A DNA stretch of 64,000 nucleotides from positions 11,716,191 through 11,780,190 of the forward strand of contig NC_062972.1 of assembly GCF_023078275.1 (NCBI RefSeq). Reading direction: 5' to 3'. The notes under the pieces are model-generated. The model saw only the letters and a list, made by a program, of their open reading frames with translations, had not been told where the DNA came from and did not search any database. This DNA is from Leguminivora glycinivorella. Lineage: Eukaryota; Arthropoda; Insecta; Lepidoptera; Tortricidae. A program made the position numbers and the translations under genes. This document shows, one piece after another, positions 23,607 to 35,406 of this stretch. Position 1 is the stretch's first letter, and each line of letters starts with the position of its first letter.

Positions 23607-25350
23607 CAGACAGGACCTTACAGAGTTGTGTAAAGTGCCTCCGTTGCATTGAGGCAAAATACGCGTAGCAGAAAAAGGGTGGAATGTAAGTCGATGTTCA
23701 TTACAGCTAAGGCCGCACCACGCTGCTGAACGACAGGCAGAACCCGTTGAGTAGTGTCTCCTTTTCATCGAGACAAAATGTGCGCAGCAGAAAAAGGGGA
23801 GAGAAAGTAACTGGATACTCATTGCATTGTTTGCTAAGGCCAAGCCGCAACACTACAAACATTTCCCAAAAAATCCGAGCAAAGTACTGGGGACGCTATT
23901 GCACAACACCCTGCATTTTATGATTAAGCACTGAGACTTGGCACAGGTTGTTCCTTGGGTGGCCCTGAGTAGATAAAGATCGGGAGGCATCGAGAGCCCC
24001 CCTTAATTTAGGAGGGAAGAGGGGGGGAAGGCTGGCGCCGCCGCGCTTCCTTTGAAACCATATTTCTCTAAAACTATACAAAATAGGGCATGCGATATAT
24101 CATTTTCGGATAAATGAAGGACGAGGAATTCATTTTTGGAACAAAAAAAATGTATTTTAGAACAAAAATACAAAATAAAATGGGAAAATCTGAAAACGAG
24201 ATTTTTTTTATACATATTATTGCACATTTTATGAAAACTGTAATGGTTTTTTCTAAATAAAAAATATTATTTAATAGCTAATTTTATCAAGTTTTAGAAA
24301 ATGTATAATTTGTTATAGAAATATATTATAGGACGAGTGATAAAAAATAATTTACATCGCCCGATAGGGTGATTTGAATGCTCATTTCAATAAGTTTTGT
24401 CAATGATTTCAGGTATAATCACTATTTTTAACACACGAAAGCCGTAATCATTGTAGTTTATGGCTATTTTAGTGATTAATGTACTTAAAATATAAAAAAA
24501 TACAAAAATTTTAAAAAATATTAAAAATGTGATAATTTTTTTTAACATTATCCTATTTTGTTCTTCCTACACAATATATATTTAAAAGCAATAAATATCA
24601 ATAAAAAGCCACATTTATACAGTTTATAAAAATATATAGTTTGTTATATAAATATATTACGAAACGCGAGATAAAAAATAATGAAAATGAAAATTTTAAT
24701 GTACGGGTCAGCTTGCATTATTCGATGAGGTGAGGTAAAGGTACTACCCGCTATGCAGTGGAGTTCGTCTAGTAATACAGAAATATACTTATTCTAATAA
24801 CGTTTACACATGTAGGTTGTATATCACGACCCAGTACAGAAAATTGTAAAAGTCCTATAATATAGTTTATTTTGATTGTAAAATAAAATTGCATGTGACT
24901 TATATTGCAAAAAAAATGTCTTAATCACGTTCTCCTCTCCTAAAGCAGTTCTGCATGCATAGGCTTGAAGATTTTTTAGTTTACTAGCAGAATTTAGTTA
25001 CTTCCTTTGGGCCCCCTTAAATCGGTTTTACCCATTCATAAAAGATAAAATAAAAATCGTCATATTCTTCCTTTCAGTATCAATGATAGTTAGTTATTGC
25101 GCAATAGTGCCATAAAAAATAAACTAGATTCGTATTAGCATTAAACATTAATGATTTTTGAACTATATAAGACATTGCTTTTGTACAAAGGAGAACCTCA
25201 AAAAATGATCTGACTAGACGAAAACATGTGTATCGGGGCTACTACTCAAGGCTCTCAAAAAGTGTAGCTATTTTGAGTTATTCAAATAAAACAACATGAA
25301 TAGTCTGAATTTAATTATGTATATATCACAACATCCACTGCATAAGCACA

Positions 25351-25542
25351 TCAGCTCCGAACATTTAATTTAAAAAGTCTTTTTTTACGGTTGCACCTTA
25401 CGCGGCACTGTTTTTTATTACACCTGCATCCGACAATTTCGAGGCATGTTTCTGCAGCAACAGGCAACGTTGCGGGCAAGTAGGCTCCCAAATCCCAATT
25501 GTTACAGACTTTCGTCCAGCCACAAGTAGCAAATAATGGCAA
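25351..25542 (-). pseudogene. Cysteine-rich (CxC-like) protein fragment in the foldback element
   Basis: The minus-strand frame reads LFATCGWTKVCNNWD, then CLEIVGCRCNKKQC and CNRKKRLFKL before a stop. The spacing of Cys and basic residues recalls CxC/CRC-type zinc-binding motifs found in some mobile-element proteins. It is too short to classify and is probably a decayed internal gene. Confidence 0.35.
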
Positions 25543-26230
25543 ATTTTGAATTGGGTTTAGTTGATCCCATAAATAGACACCTTGATATACCTATAACCCT
25601 TACAAAAATGGTGCAAGGCAGCTTTTGTCGGTGAAATGCTGTTAATTTGGCGGTCTTTTTTGGTTAATAACTATTTTCGGCACTCGTTAACCAAAGTACA
25701 GGACGCAGATCTGGAATAATAAATATGTCAAGTAAGAATTATCCATAAATTATGCAAATCATATAGATAACTACTATTTCACAAGATGTATTAGGATCAG
25801 ATGTATATATCTGACCTATCATATCAATCGATCATTTCATGTAATATAAATAGTTAAATTCAGACTATATAGAAGTATGTTGTTTAATTTGAATTACTCT
25901 AAATAACTACACTTTTTGAGAGCTTTGAGTACCTTTACCTCACCTCATCGAATCATACAAGCTGACCCGTACTGTACATCAAGATCGCCCTGCCACGTCA
26001 CTTTCATTATTTTTTATCTCGCGTTTCGTAATATATTTATATAACAAACTATATATTTTTATAAACTACATAAATGTGGCTTTTCATTCATATTTATTGC
26101 TTTTAGATATATATTGTATAGAAAGAACAAAATAGGATAATGTTATAAAAAAAAGTTATCACATTTTTTTTTTAATTTTTGTATTTTTTTCATTTTAAGT
26201 ACATTAATCACTAAAATTGCCATAAAATAC

Positions 26231-27145
26231 AATGATTACGGCTTTCGTGTGTTAAAAATAGTGATTATACCTGAAATCATTGACAAAACTTATTGAAATG
26301 AGCATTCAAATCACCCTATCGGGCGATGTAAATTATTTTTTATCACTCGTCGTATAATATATTTCTATAACAAATTATACATTTTCTAAAACTAGATAAA
26401 TGTAGCTATTAAATAATATTTTTATTTAGAAAAAACCATTACAGTTTTCATAAAATGTGCAATAATATGTATAAAAAAAAATCTCGTTTTCAGATTTTCC
26501 CATTTTATTTTGTATTTTTGTTCTAAAATACATTTTTTTGTTCCAAAAATGAATTTCTCGTCCTTCATTTATCCGAAAATGATATATCGCATGCCCTATT
26601 TTGTATAGTTTTAGAAAAATATGGTTTTAAAGGAAGCGCGGAGGCGCCAGCCTTCCCCCCCTCCTCCCTCCTAAATTAAGGGGGGCAATGATTACGGCTT
26701 TCGTGTGTTAAAAATAGTGATTATACCTTAAATCATTGACAAAACTTATTGAAATGAGCATTCAAATCACCCTATCGGGCGATGTAAATTATTTTTTATC
26801 ACTCGTCGTATAATATATTTCTATAACAAATTATACATTTTCTAAAACTAGATAAATGTAGCTATTAAATAATACTTTTTATTTAGAAAAAACCATTACA
26901 GTTTTCATAAAATGTGCAATAATATGTATAAAAAAAAATCTTGTTTTCAGATTTTCCCATTTTATTTTGTATTTTTGTTCTAAAATACATTTTTTTGTTC
27001 CAAAAATGAATTCCTCGTCCTTCATTTATCCGAAAATGATATATCGCATGCCCTATTTTGTATAGTTTTAGAGAAATATGGTTTTAAAGGAAGCGCGGAG
27101 GCGCCAGCTTTCCCCCCCTCCTCCCTCCTAAATTAAGGGGGGCTC
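26231..27145. repeat. Tandem duplication of about 457 bp in the foldback right arm
   Basis: Two nearly identical copies: CAATGATTACGGCTTTCGTG begins at 26231 and again at 26687, and each ends in CCTCCTCCCTCCTAAATTAA followed by a G-run. The few differences point to a recent duplication. Confidence 0.9.
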
Positions 27146-27264
27146 TCGATGCCTCCCGATCTTTATCTACTCAGGGCCACCCAATGAACAACTGTGCCAA
27201 GTCTCAGTGCTTAATCATAAAATGCAGGGTTCCCATACAAGACATAGCAATAGCGTCCCCAGTA

Positions 27265-27505
27265 AATCAGTTAATATTTGTGATAGTATTTAGTAAAACG
27301 TCCCACTTTGTCGCTAACGTTAAACAAGATATTTGTTTGTATCTTTATATGAATAAACAGACACAGCGTGCATCGGCTTTATAGCAATCGATAAAGTGTA
27401 ATGTTTTACTAAAGTCGCTTATATTTAAGCAATTAATTACACCACAAAATAAGATTCCGTGATGAATGGCTTAGCTATTACCTAGGTACAGGGAGGCATA
27501 TGTAT
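27265..27505. other. Short non-coding gap between two elements
   Basis: AT-rich, nothing recognised. Confidence 0.4.
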
Positions 27506-28089
27506 TTAAGGTCAGTGCGGGCAAGACCGGCATAGTTTATTTGAAATAAAGTTTGAGTGGATAAAACTCTATAATTAATGTAGTCTGGCGTAATGCGCAT
27601 GGTCCTATGGGATAACAAATATTATATTTTACAAAGCTTTTATAATATGTTGGCGAAATATGGTAATTTTAAGTGATAAAAATCACATTTTTTAAGGCTC
27701 GGCGGGTTGACCGTCCCCCCGCGGTGAGTACGGAAAGACCGTCTAGTGCTTGCTGTCCCGTAATTTCATATGAGACTAGGTTCCAAAACCATGATCATTG
27801 TTATTTTACGTAATAACAGGGCAGAATGTGCTAGATAATTAATAAAATAACGTTGAAATTGTAAACATATAAGCATTTTTCCATTTATAAGGCAAGACCG
27901 GCATTTATATGTCCCGTAGATGGTTCATAACCTTTTCTTTTCAGGTCCAATTTAGTCACGATATTACAGACTCATATAAATCCAATTACTTATTTGTTTT
28001 TGAAACTTGGTTATTAAGTAAAGGTAATAGGATATTAGGTACGTGAAATAGTTTGGTAACATTTCTTAGCAATGTCCCAGACATTATCA

Positions 28090-28385
28090 AATATGTTTCA
28101 AGGGTGCTGATTTCAAAATTAATGACCAATTTGGAATCTGATATTACTGACTGTCACTTTGACACAAAAGTCGTCATGGTTGTCGTCAAATAAGTTTTCG
28201 GAGGTGCTCATTTCAAAATTAATAAACAATCTGGAATCTGACATCGCTGACTGTCACTTCCATGCAAAAGTCGTAATATGTGTCGTTAGATAGGTTTTCG
28301 GGGGTACTGATTCCAAAATTAATGACCAATTTGAAATCTGACATTGCTGACTGTCACTTTGACACAAAAGTCGTCTGGTGTGTCG
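28090..28385 (+). repeat. Three diverged copies of the 100-bp minisatellite unit
   Basis: GTGCTGATTTCAAAATTAAT, TGACTGTCACTTTGACACAA and GTCGTCATGGTTGTCGTCAA repeat at about 115-bp spacing. They are the same unit as at 45960-47350. More diverged pieces at 28545-28740 include an inverted one. Confidence 0.8.
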
Positions 28386-28540
28386 TCAAATAAGGCTCCG
28401 CGCACACGGGCGACAAAGTTGCTCGGCGACTTTCGTATTTGTATGAAAAGTTGCGTCGCCTCGTGTGCGCACCTTCATACTAGCCCATAGACCGAGCGAC
28501 GGAGACAAAACAGTTTTGTCTCCCGTCTGTGGGGGGCCTA
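28386..28540. mobile_element. Palindrome-rich MITE nested in the minisatellite
   Basis: GGCTCCGCGCACACGGGCGA ... TCGCCTCGTGTGCGC and GAGACAAAACAGTTTTGTCTCC form hairpins. The right end is GTCTGTGGGGGGCCT. The minisatellite continues on both sides. Confidence 0.6.
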
Positions 28541-29717
28541 AGTTTGCGGGGGTGCTGATTCCTAAATTAATGATCAATTTAGAATTCGACATAGTTAACT
28601 GTCACATTGATTTAAATGTTATCATGGGTGTCATCAAACAGTTTTTTGGCTGTAATGGTTATTGGAATCAGCACCCCCGCGAACCTATTTGACCACACCC
28701 ATGACTACTTTTTGTCAAAGTGACAGTCAGCAATGTCAATTAAGGGTCGGGTATAGCCGTAAAATAGTCGGTCAAAACCGTTTTTAAGGGTACTTATACG
28801 GTCCCTGTTGGGTAATGCTGATTTTAAAAATAATGACCAACTTGAAACCCTACTCTCTTTTGAAATATTTGTCGCCGCATTTTGCACAATCTACATAACA
28901 AAAATAATAAAAAACGGGTAGAACTTATGATAATTCTACCAACTTAAATATGATGATGAATAATGCAGTGTAGGGTTACTTCTGTTCACCTCTTATCATT
29001 CTTCGTAATCTAACCATGTCACATATATTTTATTTTTACTTAATACTTTCGAATGATTTTAGTAACACCATACGAATCATTACCAAAACTGTATTTCGGA
29101 GTTAAAATCAAAAACGGTACAACTACCATAAGCCAAAAACGTACTTATATATTGATATCGTTTACACTAAACTTATTTCCAATAAAGCCTAAAAAAGGTT
29201 GGCAACTCCTTGTTTATCATATGCCGGTCTTGCCTTTCTCTTTTATGCGGCGACTTTCTGAGTAGGCACAATTTCTAAGTTACATATTTCAGAACATAAA
29301 ACTACAAATTGAGCGCGTTTTGAGTAGATTAATAGTACTAGTCAGAAAGAACGGTTATTAAATGACTACGTTACATATACAATATACAAATATTCCGACT
29401 GCTTCTATTTTATTTTAATTTTTTGCGGAACCATGTTGAACTCGGTGTTCGAGTTCGAAACACAAATCAAGATTATTGTTAACTAGTGTTCGTCCTAGGG
29501 ATATGTATTGAAGACCAATGGCTTGAGGATGAAAAACTGGTATACCTTCGGAGGTGTGAGAGGCGTAGATATATAAACACAAAAGTTATAGTCAATAGAC
29601 GGTCTTTCCGGGTAGACGGTCTTATCCACACTGACCTTAATCTAAGTAGTAATGTTAATATAGGTACTTTTTACTGATAAGAAATGTTGAATAAAAATAT
29701 ACATGAGGTTTTATAAA

Positions 29718-29723
29718 TTTATT
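29718..29723 (-). terminator. Polyadenylation signal AATAAA overlapping the WDR36 stop
   Basis: On the minus strand the stop codon reads into AATAAA (GTAATAAATT), so the signal overlaps the TAA stop. The 3' UTR would be only some tens of bases, ending close to the right end of the TTAA-flanked element at 29636. Confidence 0.5.
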
Positions 29724-32700
29724 ACATATCTTTTAAGGCTTTCACTACACAAATATTGTAGAGCAAATTGCTCTGCAGCCGCGCCCACGCCTGCGTCGCC
29801 GCTTCCTCTACCGAGTGCAACGCATCACGTAGCTCCTCGTTTTCCGCAATAGTTTTCGTGTGCGATTTCAAGAACAAACTTAAATACGACTGCGCCAGCT
29901 CAAAGTCTCTATTACTTCTCAACATAACGTCCAACATGGCCAGAAACTGTTTCAAAACCTCGACAGTTCCTCCCGCGTCCGGCGACATACACGACACTTC
30001 GGAATCGATGGCGGCCGGCGAAAGTAACTTCAACTTCACTATGCACTTCTCGAAGTTCTCTTCACTTTTGCACTCCACTAACTTCTTGGCAAACAGGCTT
30101 AGTGTTGAGAGAGACTCGGGTATTAATAGTTTGGTTTCTTTATTGTTGTCCTTTTCACTTTCCAAGTCGAACTGTAGGTCGAGACTAGCGACTGTGGGCA
30201 GGAAGAACGGAGCTGATTTAGGGACCGTCAGAGGAGTTTTCGGTTTGTTTCGTTTCTTGACAACGTCCAAGTGTAGCAGGTTGAGCCATTTGGAAGTGGG
30301 CTGGCTAGACAGCGTAATGAGCTCGCTGCTGATTTGCTCAGGTGACATGTATTCTGGCTCTCCGAGATCGATTGTGCCTATGTCGTCTATGCTCGGTTTC
30401 TCAGATACTGTAGATTCTGGAAGCTCTGTAAAACAAGTTTTAATTTAATAACTACGAATTTTTAGCATATTAGATTATATCCCTAACCCTACGATCTACA
30501 ACAAGTTGCCGAGCTCTGTTACTGACGCAACAAGTCTGCACAACTTTAAGCGCCGATTAAACACTGGCTTATTGAGCGCCCGTTCTATAACTACAATGAA
30601 TTTTTAATGTATAATTTTATGAGCCATGATTATGTTATTTTTATTAATGCACATTTATAATTACAATTTTTTGACTGAAAATGTTCAATGTTATTTTTAT
30701 GATTAATTTTACTGTATTGTAAAATAGTGTATTTGTAAATTTATTTCTGACTTGTAAATTGGTTTTAAAAAATAAATGACTATGACTAAGCACACAATCA
30801 AGTATCGTAAATACTTTATTCGAAATACACAAGCGAGAAGCGACTAAAGTGCGTCACATAATTTAATTTCGCTTAGTCTATCGTTCCGGTCTATATGTTC
30901 AAGAAATTATATATATGTGATTTTTGTATCATAAATTACGCCTTTCTACTAACTAAACGTATTTCTCATCAGACAGACATTTCTAAGACGAACATCATAT
31001 AACCAAATACAATGAGGTAACAAAAAAAAAGCACTCACTGATCCTAGGCACTTCCTTCGCCCTGTCGACGGGCTTGAGGTAGACCTTCTCGAACAGCATC
31101 CTGTTGGCCCACAGGAACACACCCAGCTGGCCCACGTGCGTCGTCGCCAAATAGTCGCCGGTCGGCGACATGCTCAGGCAGGTGATCGGCTGCTCCGTCT
31201 GCAATATTGTCTATGTTTAGCCCAGGAGGTTCTGGTCACTTTCACCGAGCGTAAGCGTTAGTGAAATGGATGTGCTTGATTAATTTTTGTATATAAAAAG
31301 TAGAGTTACAGATGAGTTCATCAGTAAATGACAGTTATTTGTAGTGACATCTAGCGTCGTTCACGCGTCACCTAGCGTAAATTATCAGTTCTGCTACTTG
31401 TCAAAAGATGTCGCGACAAACAAAAAGTCTAATGCCCAATAATTTTTAGCTAATATTACAATAGTATCAATCAGTACTCTGTTTTCAATTCCTTCTGCTT
31501 GTAATATAAGTTGTAAACTGTTTTAATATTACATTTTTTGGCAGACGAGACACTGTTGACACCTAGTGTCGAGTAGTGGTACAGATAATTTACGCTAGTT
31601 GACGCGTGATTGACGCCTGAATGACGCTAGATGTCACTACAAATAACTTTCATTTACTGATGTATGGAATTCCAACTCTTCCCTTATTTATCTATGCTCG
31701 AACATAACAATGTTAATTTTTAGGAACAATTTTCAAATCTCTAACTTTTGCTGTGGAGAATTTGTTACAGCATTTGAGATCCATTGCTCGTGTTTATTCT
31801 ATCGAGCGAATTTAAATAATTAGACCTATAACATATACTTACTGCAAATATGTCTACTAAATGGCCACTGGGTATATCCCAAGTGCAGAGCGTGCAATCC
31901 ATTGATGCACTAAACAGCCATCTACGAAAAAGAAGACAAATATATAGTAGCTACTACAATAATGGAACATAGTCCGTAGAACGTAGTAGTAGAAAATAGT
32001 GTCCTGAGAGTAGAATGTGGACAAGTTTTTGACGATGATTTATATGTATTCTTTATCTTTTTTTATACGGTATAGTATTATATACCATCAAACTCTGCTT
32101 ACCTGCTTTGAGAATCAAATCCAATGTCATTAATTTTACCCTGGTGTCCGTCAAATCGCCTCACAATATTCGTAGTGTCTATGTCCACAAGGGTAATTGT
32201 GAAGTCCTCATTGGCTAATGCTAGCAGGGCACTCTCTCTGTGGCACTTTGTGAAGCTGACTGATTCTTCCAGCTGCATTACATGGAATGGCATATTTGCT
32301 GAAAATGTATAACTTTTTAGTAAGTATACCTACATTCAATTGTAAGTGAAATGAACACCTTTAGTAATTTGACTAAATAACAGCCAACAATCGAAAAACT
32401 AGAGTGGGACCAATCTGTGTGGCAGTGGTTTTGATAGCACTGTATTCTGATGGTACTCTTCTTGTAGTATGCACAACATCATTTTGCAACAATAATATAT
32501 TTTGTATACGTAAATATTATGGTGTATTTTATAATTCCTTAAATAGTTTATATTGTTTATGATAAAATAATGTAATTTATTTGTATTTCAATGAAGAGAA
32601 GAATATGTTACTTGAATCAATTTAATTTTCGATTTCTTTTGTTACTACAGGTTTATGTTTTTATCAGTTCAGAAGACTTACTTGATTTAAAAAGCCAGAA

Positions 32701-35406
32701 CTTAAGTTTGTCATCTGCACCAGCAGTGATGACCCTCTGGTTACAAAGGTCTGTCTCCACTCCTCTTACGGCACCGTCATGTGCTATGTTTTTGTTTAAA
32801 ACCTGGCCATAGTGACCTCGGTGAATACCAGATTGCATGTTAAACTTGTGGACCTGGCCATTGTCATATCCTGAAAATTCATGAATTAATTAGGGATGCA
32901 AAATGAATAATCAATCAAAACAATTATAACATCTCTTAGACAATAATATAATTCTTGGACGTGAGTTATCTCAAAAGGGGAGTCCTTTCAGAGCGAGACA
33001 TGTTGCGACGCAATGTGCCCGCACGGCAAACGTCCAAGGTACCTCGTACGAGGCAGAAAGCGCGTTATGCTAGGCCGAGCGACCTGCCTTGACCGAGAAA
33101 CAACTTTAATTGCCGTTTGACTCACAAGCACATTTACTGCGCGAAATGCCTCGATCTGTGTGTTGTTTTACACCTAACTCCAGATTCCAATAAAAAAAAT
33201 ACTTACCAATGATGACGAAATTACCACAGTGTGTTACAGTAAGGCAAGTGGCTACCACTCCTTTTTGGCGATCTGGAAGTCCTAATTTATATTCACCCAT
33301 TCTAATTTTATTGTATGACCAGGTGGTGACCGTACTTCTGCCACGGTGGAGTGTTGCTATACTGTCCCATTGCTTGTCCCTTTGCATACATGAGCTGAGT
33401 TTTACTATGGGTGGCATGATCTTGGTATCTACTTCCAGTCTTTCTAAAATGAAAATTAACATCATTAATCTAAGCAGACAAACAAAGAGCAAAGTATTTT
33501 TTGTAACAGTGAATTCAATAAAATAGTCTTCCATGTTTAGTTAAGAAATCTCATTTTAAACGCTAGCTGTGACTTCTGTAGGGGATAATAATTATTACAG
33601 GATTATTCAGATTATTCATCAAATCCTGCCTGTGTGGTGACGGGTTAAGGATTTCACCACCCCCTTCCTTCCCGTGGGTGTCATAGAAGGCGACTATGGG
33701 ATATGGGTTAAATTGTGGCATAGGCGATAGGCTGGCAACCTGTCATTGCAATGTCAGTTTCGTTTTCTTTCAACCCCTTATTTGCCAAGAGTGGCACTGA
33801 AGCTTTAGTAGTTTCATGTGTTCTGCCTACCCCTTTATGGGATACAGGCGTGATTGTATGTATGTATGTTCATCAAATCCGGTAAATTTTGTGAATGGGT
33901 TTCAAATTGCCTTTACATCAAATTTAATTAAATTATTATTCCAGCATCAAATTAATTTTTCATATTAATATAAATATGTTTTTTAATTTTTGTGATATCT
34001 AATACAATATATATATATATTATATAATACAAATATAATACAAATTCAGAAGGTTATGAAGAAAATCAATGAAAGAGCAAATTCTTGACTTACTCTTATT
34101 CTTAGTTGCCTTTTTGTTATATGTGGCTTTGCCCATGTTCTTGTTGAAAGTCTCTGTGACAGTGTTCATGACGTGAAGCGTGCTGTCATTGCCAGCCGCT
34201 AGCAAGTTCTCACCAGTGGGCTCACAGTGCCATACCAAGTTTGGTGGGTGTGTATGGCCAGCTCTGTAACATAAAGATTTACATGATATAAAAACATTAT
34301 TAACCCTTAAGAAATTAAATGTCTATTTTGTTATAAATAATGGTTACTCTAGCCCTGAATTTTAATACAATAATTATTCCATTATAAAGATTTGAGTGAT
34401 TATTTAATATCCATACTTTATTTCATAATCTCATATCAAAATTTACAATTATTTAGTTATTGACTTACCTGACTCTTAGGAGCCTGGCTCCGCCATCAGG
34501 CATGTCAAAGATCCACAACTTCAGGGAATTGTCGGCAGAGTTGGTTACCATCAATGGTTCAGACATCAAGCATTGCATGCCCGCCACCCTCTTTGAGTGA
34601 CCAGATGTTACTGTTGACATTACCCTCTTCTCCTCAAGATCCCACATCACAATGTGACCCAATGAACTTCCTGTCACCATTACAGGCACACCATCCATTC
34701 TAAAAGATAGAGTTGCAATGTCGCCCCAGTCATGAACAAAGTCCATAACTGTCTGGTCAAGACGTATGTTATGCAGAATGATTTTTTTGTTTGCCAGTCC
34801 GACCGCCACGACATCAACCGCCGGTGCAGGTTCTAACACCATAACGCCTACATTCCATCCTTTGAATGTGTAGACAAGCTTCGAAGTACGTAAGTTCCAT
34901 AACTGCAAATGCCCTTGTCGACTGCCAAGCAAAACCTTATTTAAATAGGTAGGCGGGTGGCAAATAGTTGTTGCCGTAAAGCCTTCTAATTTGAACTCTA
35001 GATAAATAGACTCGTCCTTTATATCAAACACTTTTAGATGATTTTGTTTATCAACTGTTATTAGATGCGTACCAAACGGGAGCATTAAGTGAATCGGTGC
35101 GTTGTGGCCTTTGTACACATGTTTGAGTTCACAGCCACGTCTCCATGCGTAAACATTGTTGTCACTTGCAGAATATACATGAAAACTGTCCCCGCTCATA
35201 CAAGTTATGGGACCCGGGTGTTGGCCGCTGATACTTAGTAGACGGAATTTATTACATCCGTATGTGTGGAACCACTTTCCAACACTCGTGCAAAGCAGCG
35301 TTTCACCACGATTCTTAATAAATCTTGCAACGAAGGGCACATGTGTACTAACATAACCTAGGACTTTCGAACCGGTAAATATTCGACTACTGGATTGTTC
35401 TGCCAT
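29722..35406 (-). CDS. WDR36: WDR36 / UTP21, nucleolar WD-repeat protein of the SSU processome (8 coding exons)
   Basis: Exons, in coding order: 35406-34469, 34263-34094, 33443-33207, 32870-32682, 32298-32103, 31921-31843, 31198-31039, 30425-29722. All junctions have GT donors and AG acceptors. The joined length is 2673 nt, giving 890 residues plus stop, close to the roughly 900 of the animal family. Residues 1 to about 650 hold WD40 blades, with motifs such as KLWIFDM, VMWDLEE, LKFWLF and CTWDIPSGHL. The last exon (from about residue 657) is the Utp21-specific C-terminal domain, recognisable from NLLHLDVVKKRNKPK, VPKSAPFFLPT, LSPDAGG and RDFELAQSYLSLFLK. Family knowledge: Utp21/WDR36 belongs to the UTP-B subcomplex of the small-subunit processome and is needed for 18S rRNA maturation in the nucleolus. 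The start is the first ATG of exon 1 (MAEQSSS), just inside a shared upstream region with DDX18. Introns 2, 6 and 7 carry retroelement or MITE insertions, but no exon is damaged. Confidence 0.96.
30478..30790 (+). mobile_element. LINE 3' end in WDR36 intron 7
   Basis: The plus strand encodes KLPSSVTDATSLHNFKRRLN up to about 30600, the usual C-terminus of a lepidopteran LINE ORF2 (compare FYNKLPDTALRLPLPALKNY in the LINE at 41.9 kb). An AT-rich 3' UTR ending in AATAAATGACTATGAC follows. 5'-truncated. Confidence 0.7.
31318..31665. mobile_element. Palindromic MITE in WDR36 intron 6
   Basis: TCATCAGTAAATGACAGTTA through GTAGTGACATCTAGCGTC at the left reappears inverted at the right (GACGCTAGATGTCACTACAA, TTTCATTTACTGATGTA). 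The arms continue into ACGCGTCA...CTAGCGTAAATTATC. Length is about 350 bp, with no coding capacity. Confidence 0.8.
32985..33110. repeat. Diverged MITE-like sequence in WDR36 intron 3
   Basis: The stretch is GC-richer than its surroundings and contains CACGGCAAACGTCC and GAGCGACCTGCCTTGACCGAG. It resembles the core and end of the MITE at 61848-61984 (GCGGCAAACGTA, CAAGGCAGGTCGCGAGGC). No clean ends are visible. Confidence 0.4.
33627..33868 (+). mobile_element. Retroelement 3' fragment in WDR36 intron 2, with target duplication
   Basis: TTCATCAAATCC flanks both sides (33615-33626, 33869-33880). The insert reads TGCCTGTGTGGTGACGGGTT, CACCACCCCCTTCCTTCCCG, TTTATGGGATACAGGCGTGA and ends in (TGTA)n. 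A 12-bp duplication and microsatellite tail are typical of a 5'-truncated LINE, or of a SINE using its tail. Confidence 0.8.

Larger units (their letters stand above)
23887..27262. mobile_element. Foldback-type element, 3.4 kb, TA target site
   Basis: The ends CTGGGGACGCTATTGC and GCAATAGCGTCCCCAG are inverted and flanked by TA (23885-23886, 27263-27264). The inverted arms run inward for several hundred bases (CCTGCATTTTATGATTAAGC, AAGATCGGGAGGCATCGAGA, CCGAAAATGATATATCGCAT) and meet around 24745/25950. The innermost part of the right arm pairs with 25240-25320. The right arm carries a tandem duplication of about 457 bp. The only coding trace is a cysteine-rich fragment at 25351-25542. TA duplication suggests the Tc1/mariner/ITm superfamily or a similar one. 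Confidence 0.8.
27510..29636. mobile_element. TTAA-flanked non-autonomous element, 2.1 kb
   Basis: TTAA at 27506-27509 and 29637-29640 flanks inverted ends GGTCAGTGCGGGCAAGACCG / CGGTCTTATCCACACTGACC. GCAAGACCGGCA motifs recur inside (27895, and inverted at 29222), as do AAAGACCGTCTA motifs (27734, and inverted near 29597). It contains copies of the 100-bp minisatellite unit and a MITE. No transposase. TTAA suggests piggyBac or Kolobok type. Confidence 0.75.

Noticed and set aside
29768..30448. 226-codon plus-strand frame
   Set aside because: It lies antisense to the last WDR36 exon, which has clear family similarity and correct splice sites. The plus frame has no recognisable domain.
33106..33534. 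142-codon minus-strand frame taken as a whole exon
   Set aside because: Only 33443-33207 fits as WDR36 exon 3, with an acceptor and donor keeping the frame; the extra ends are intron.
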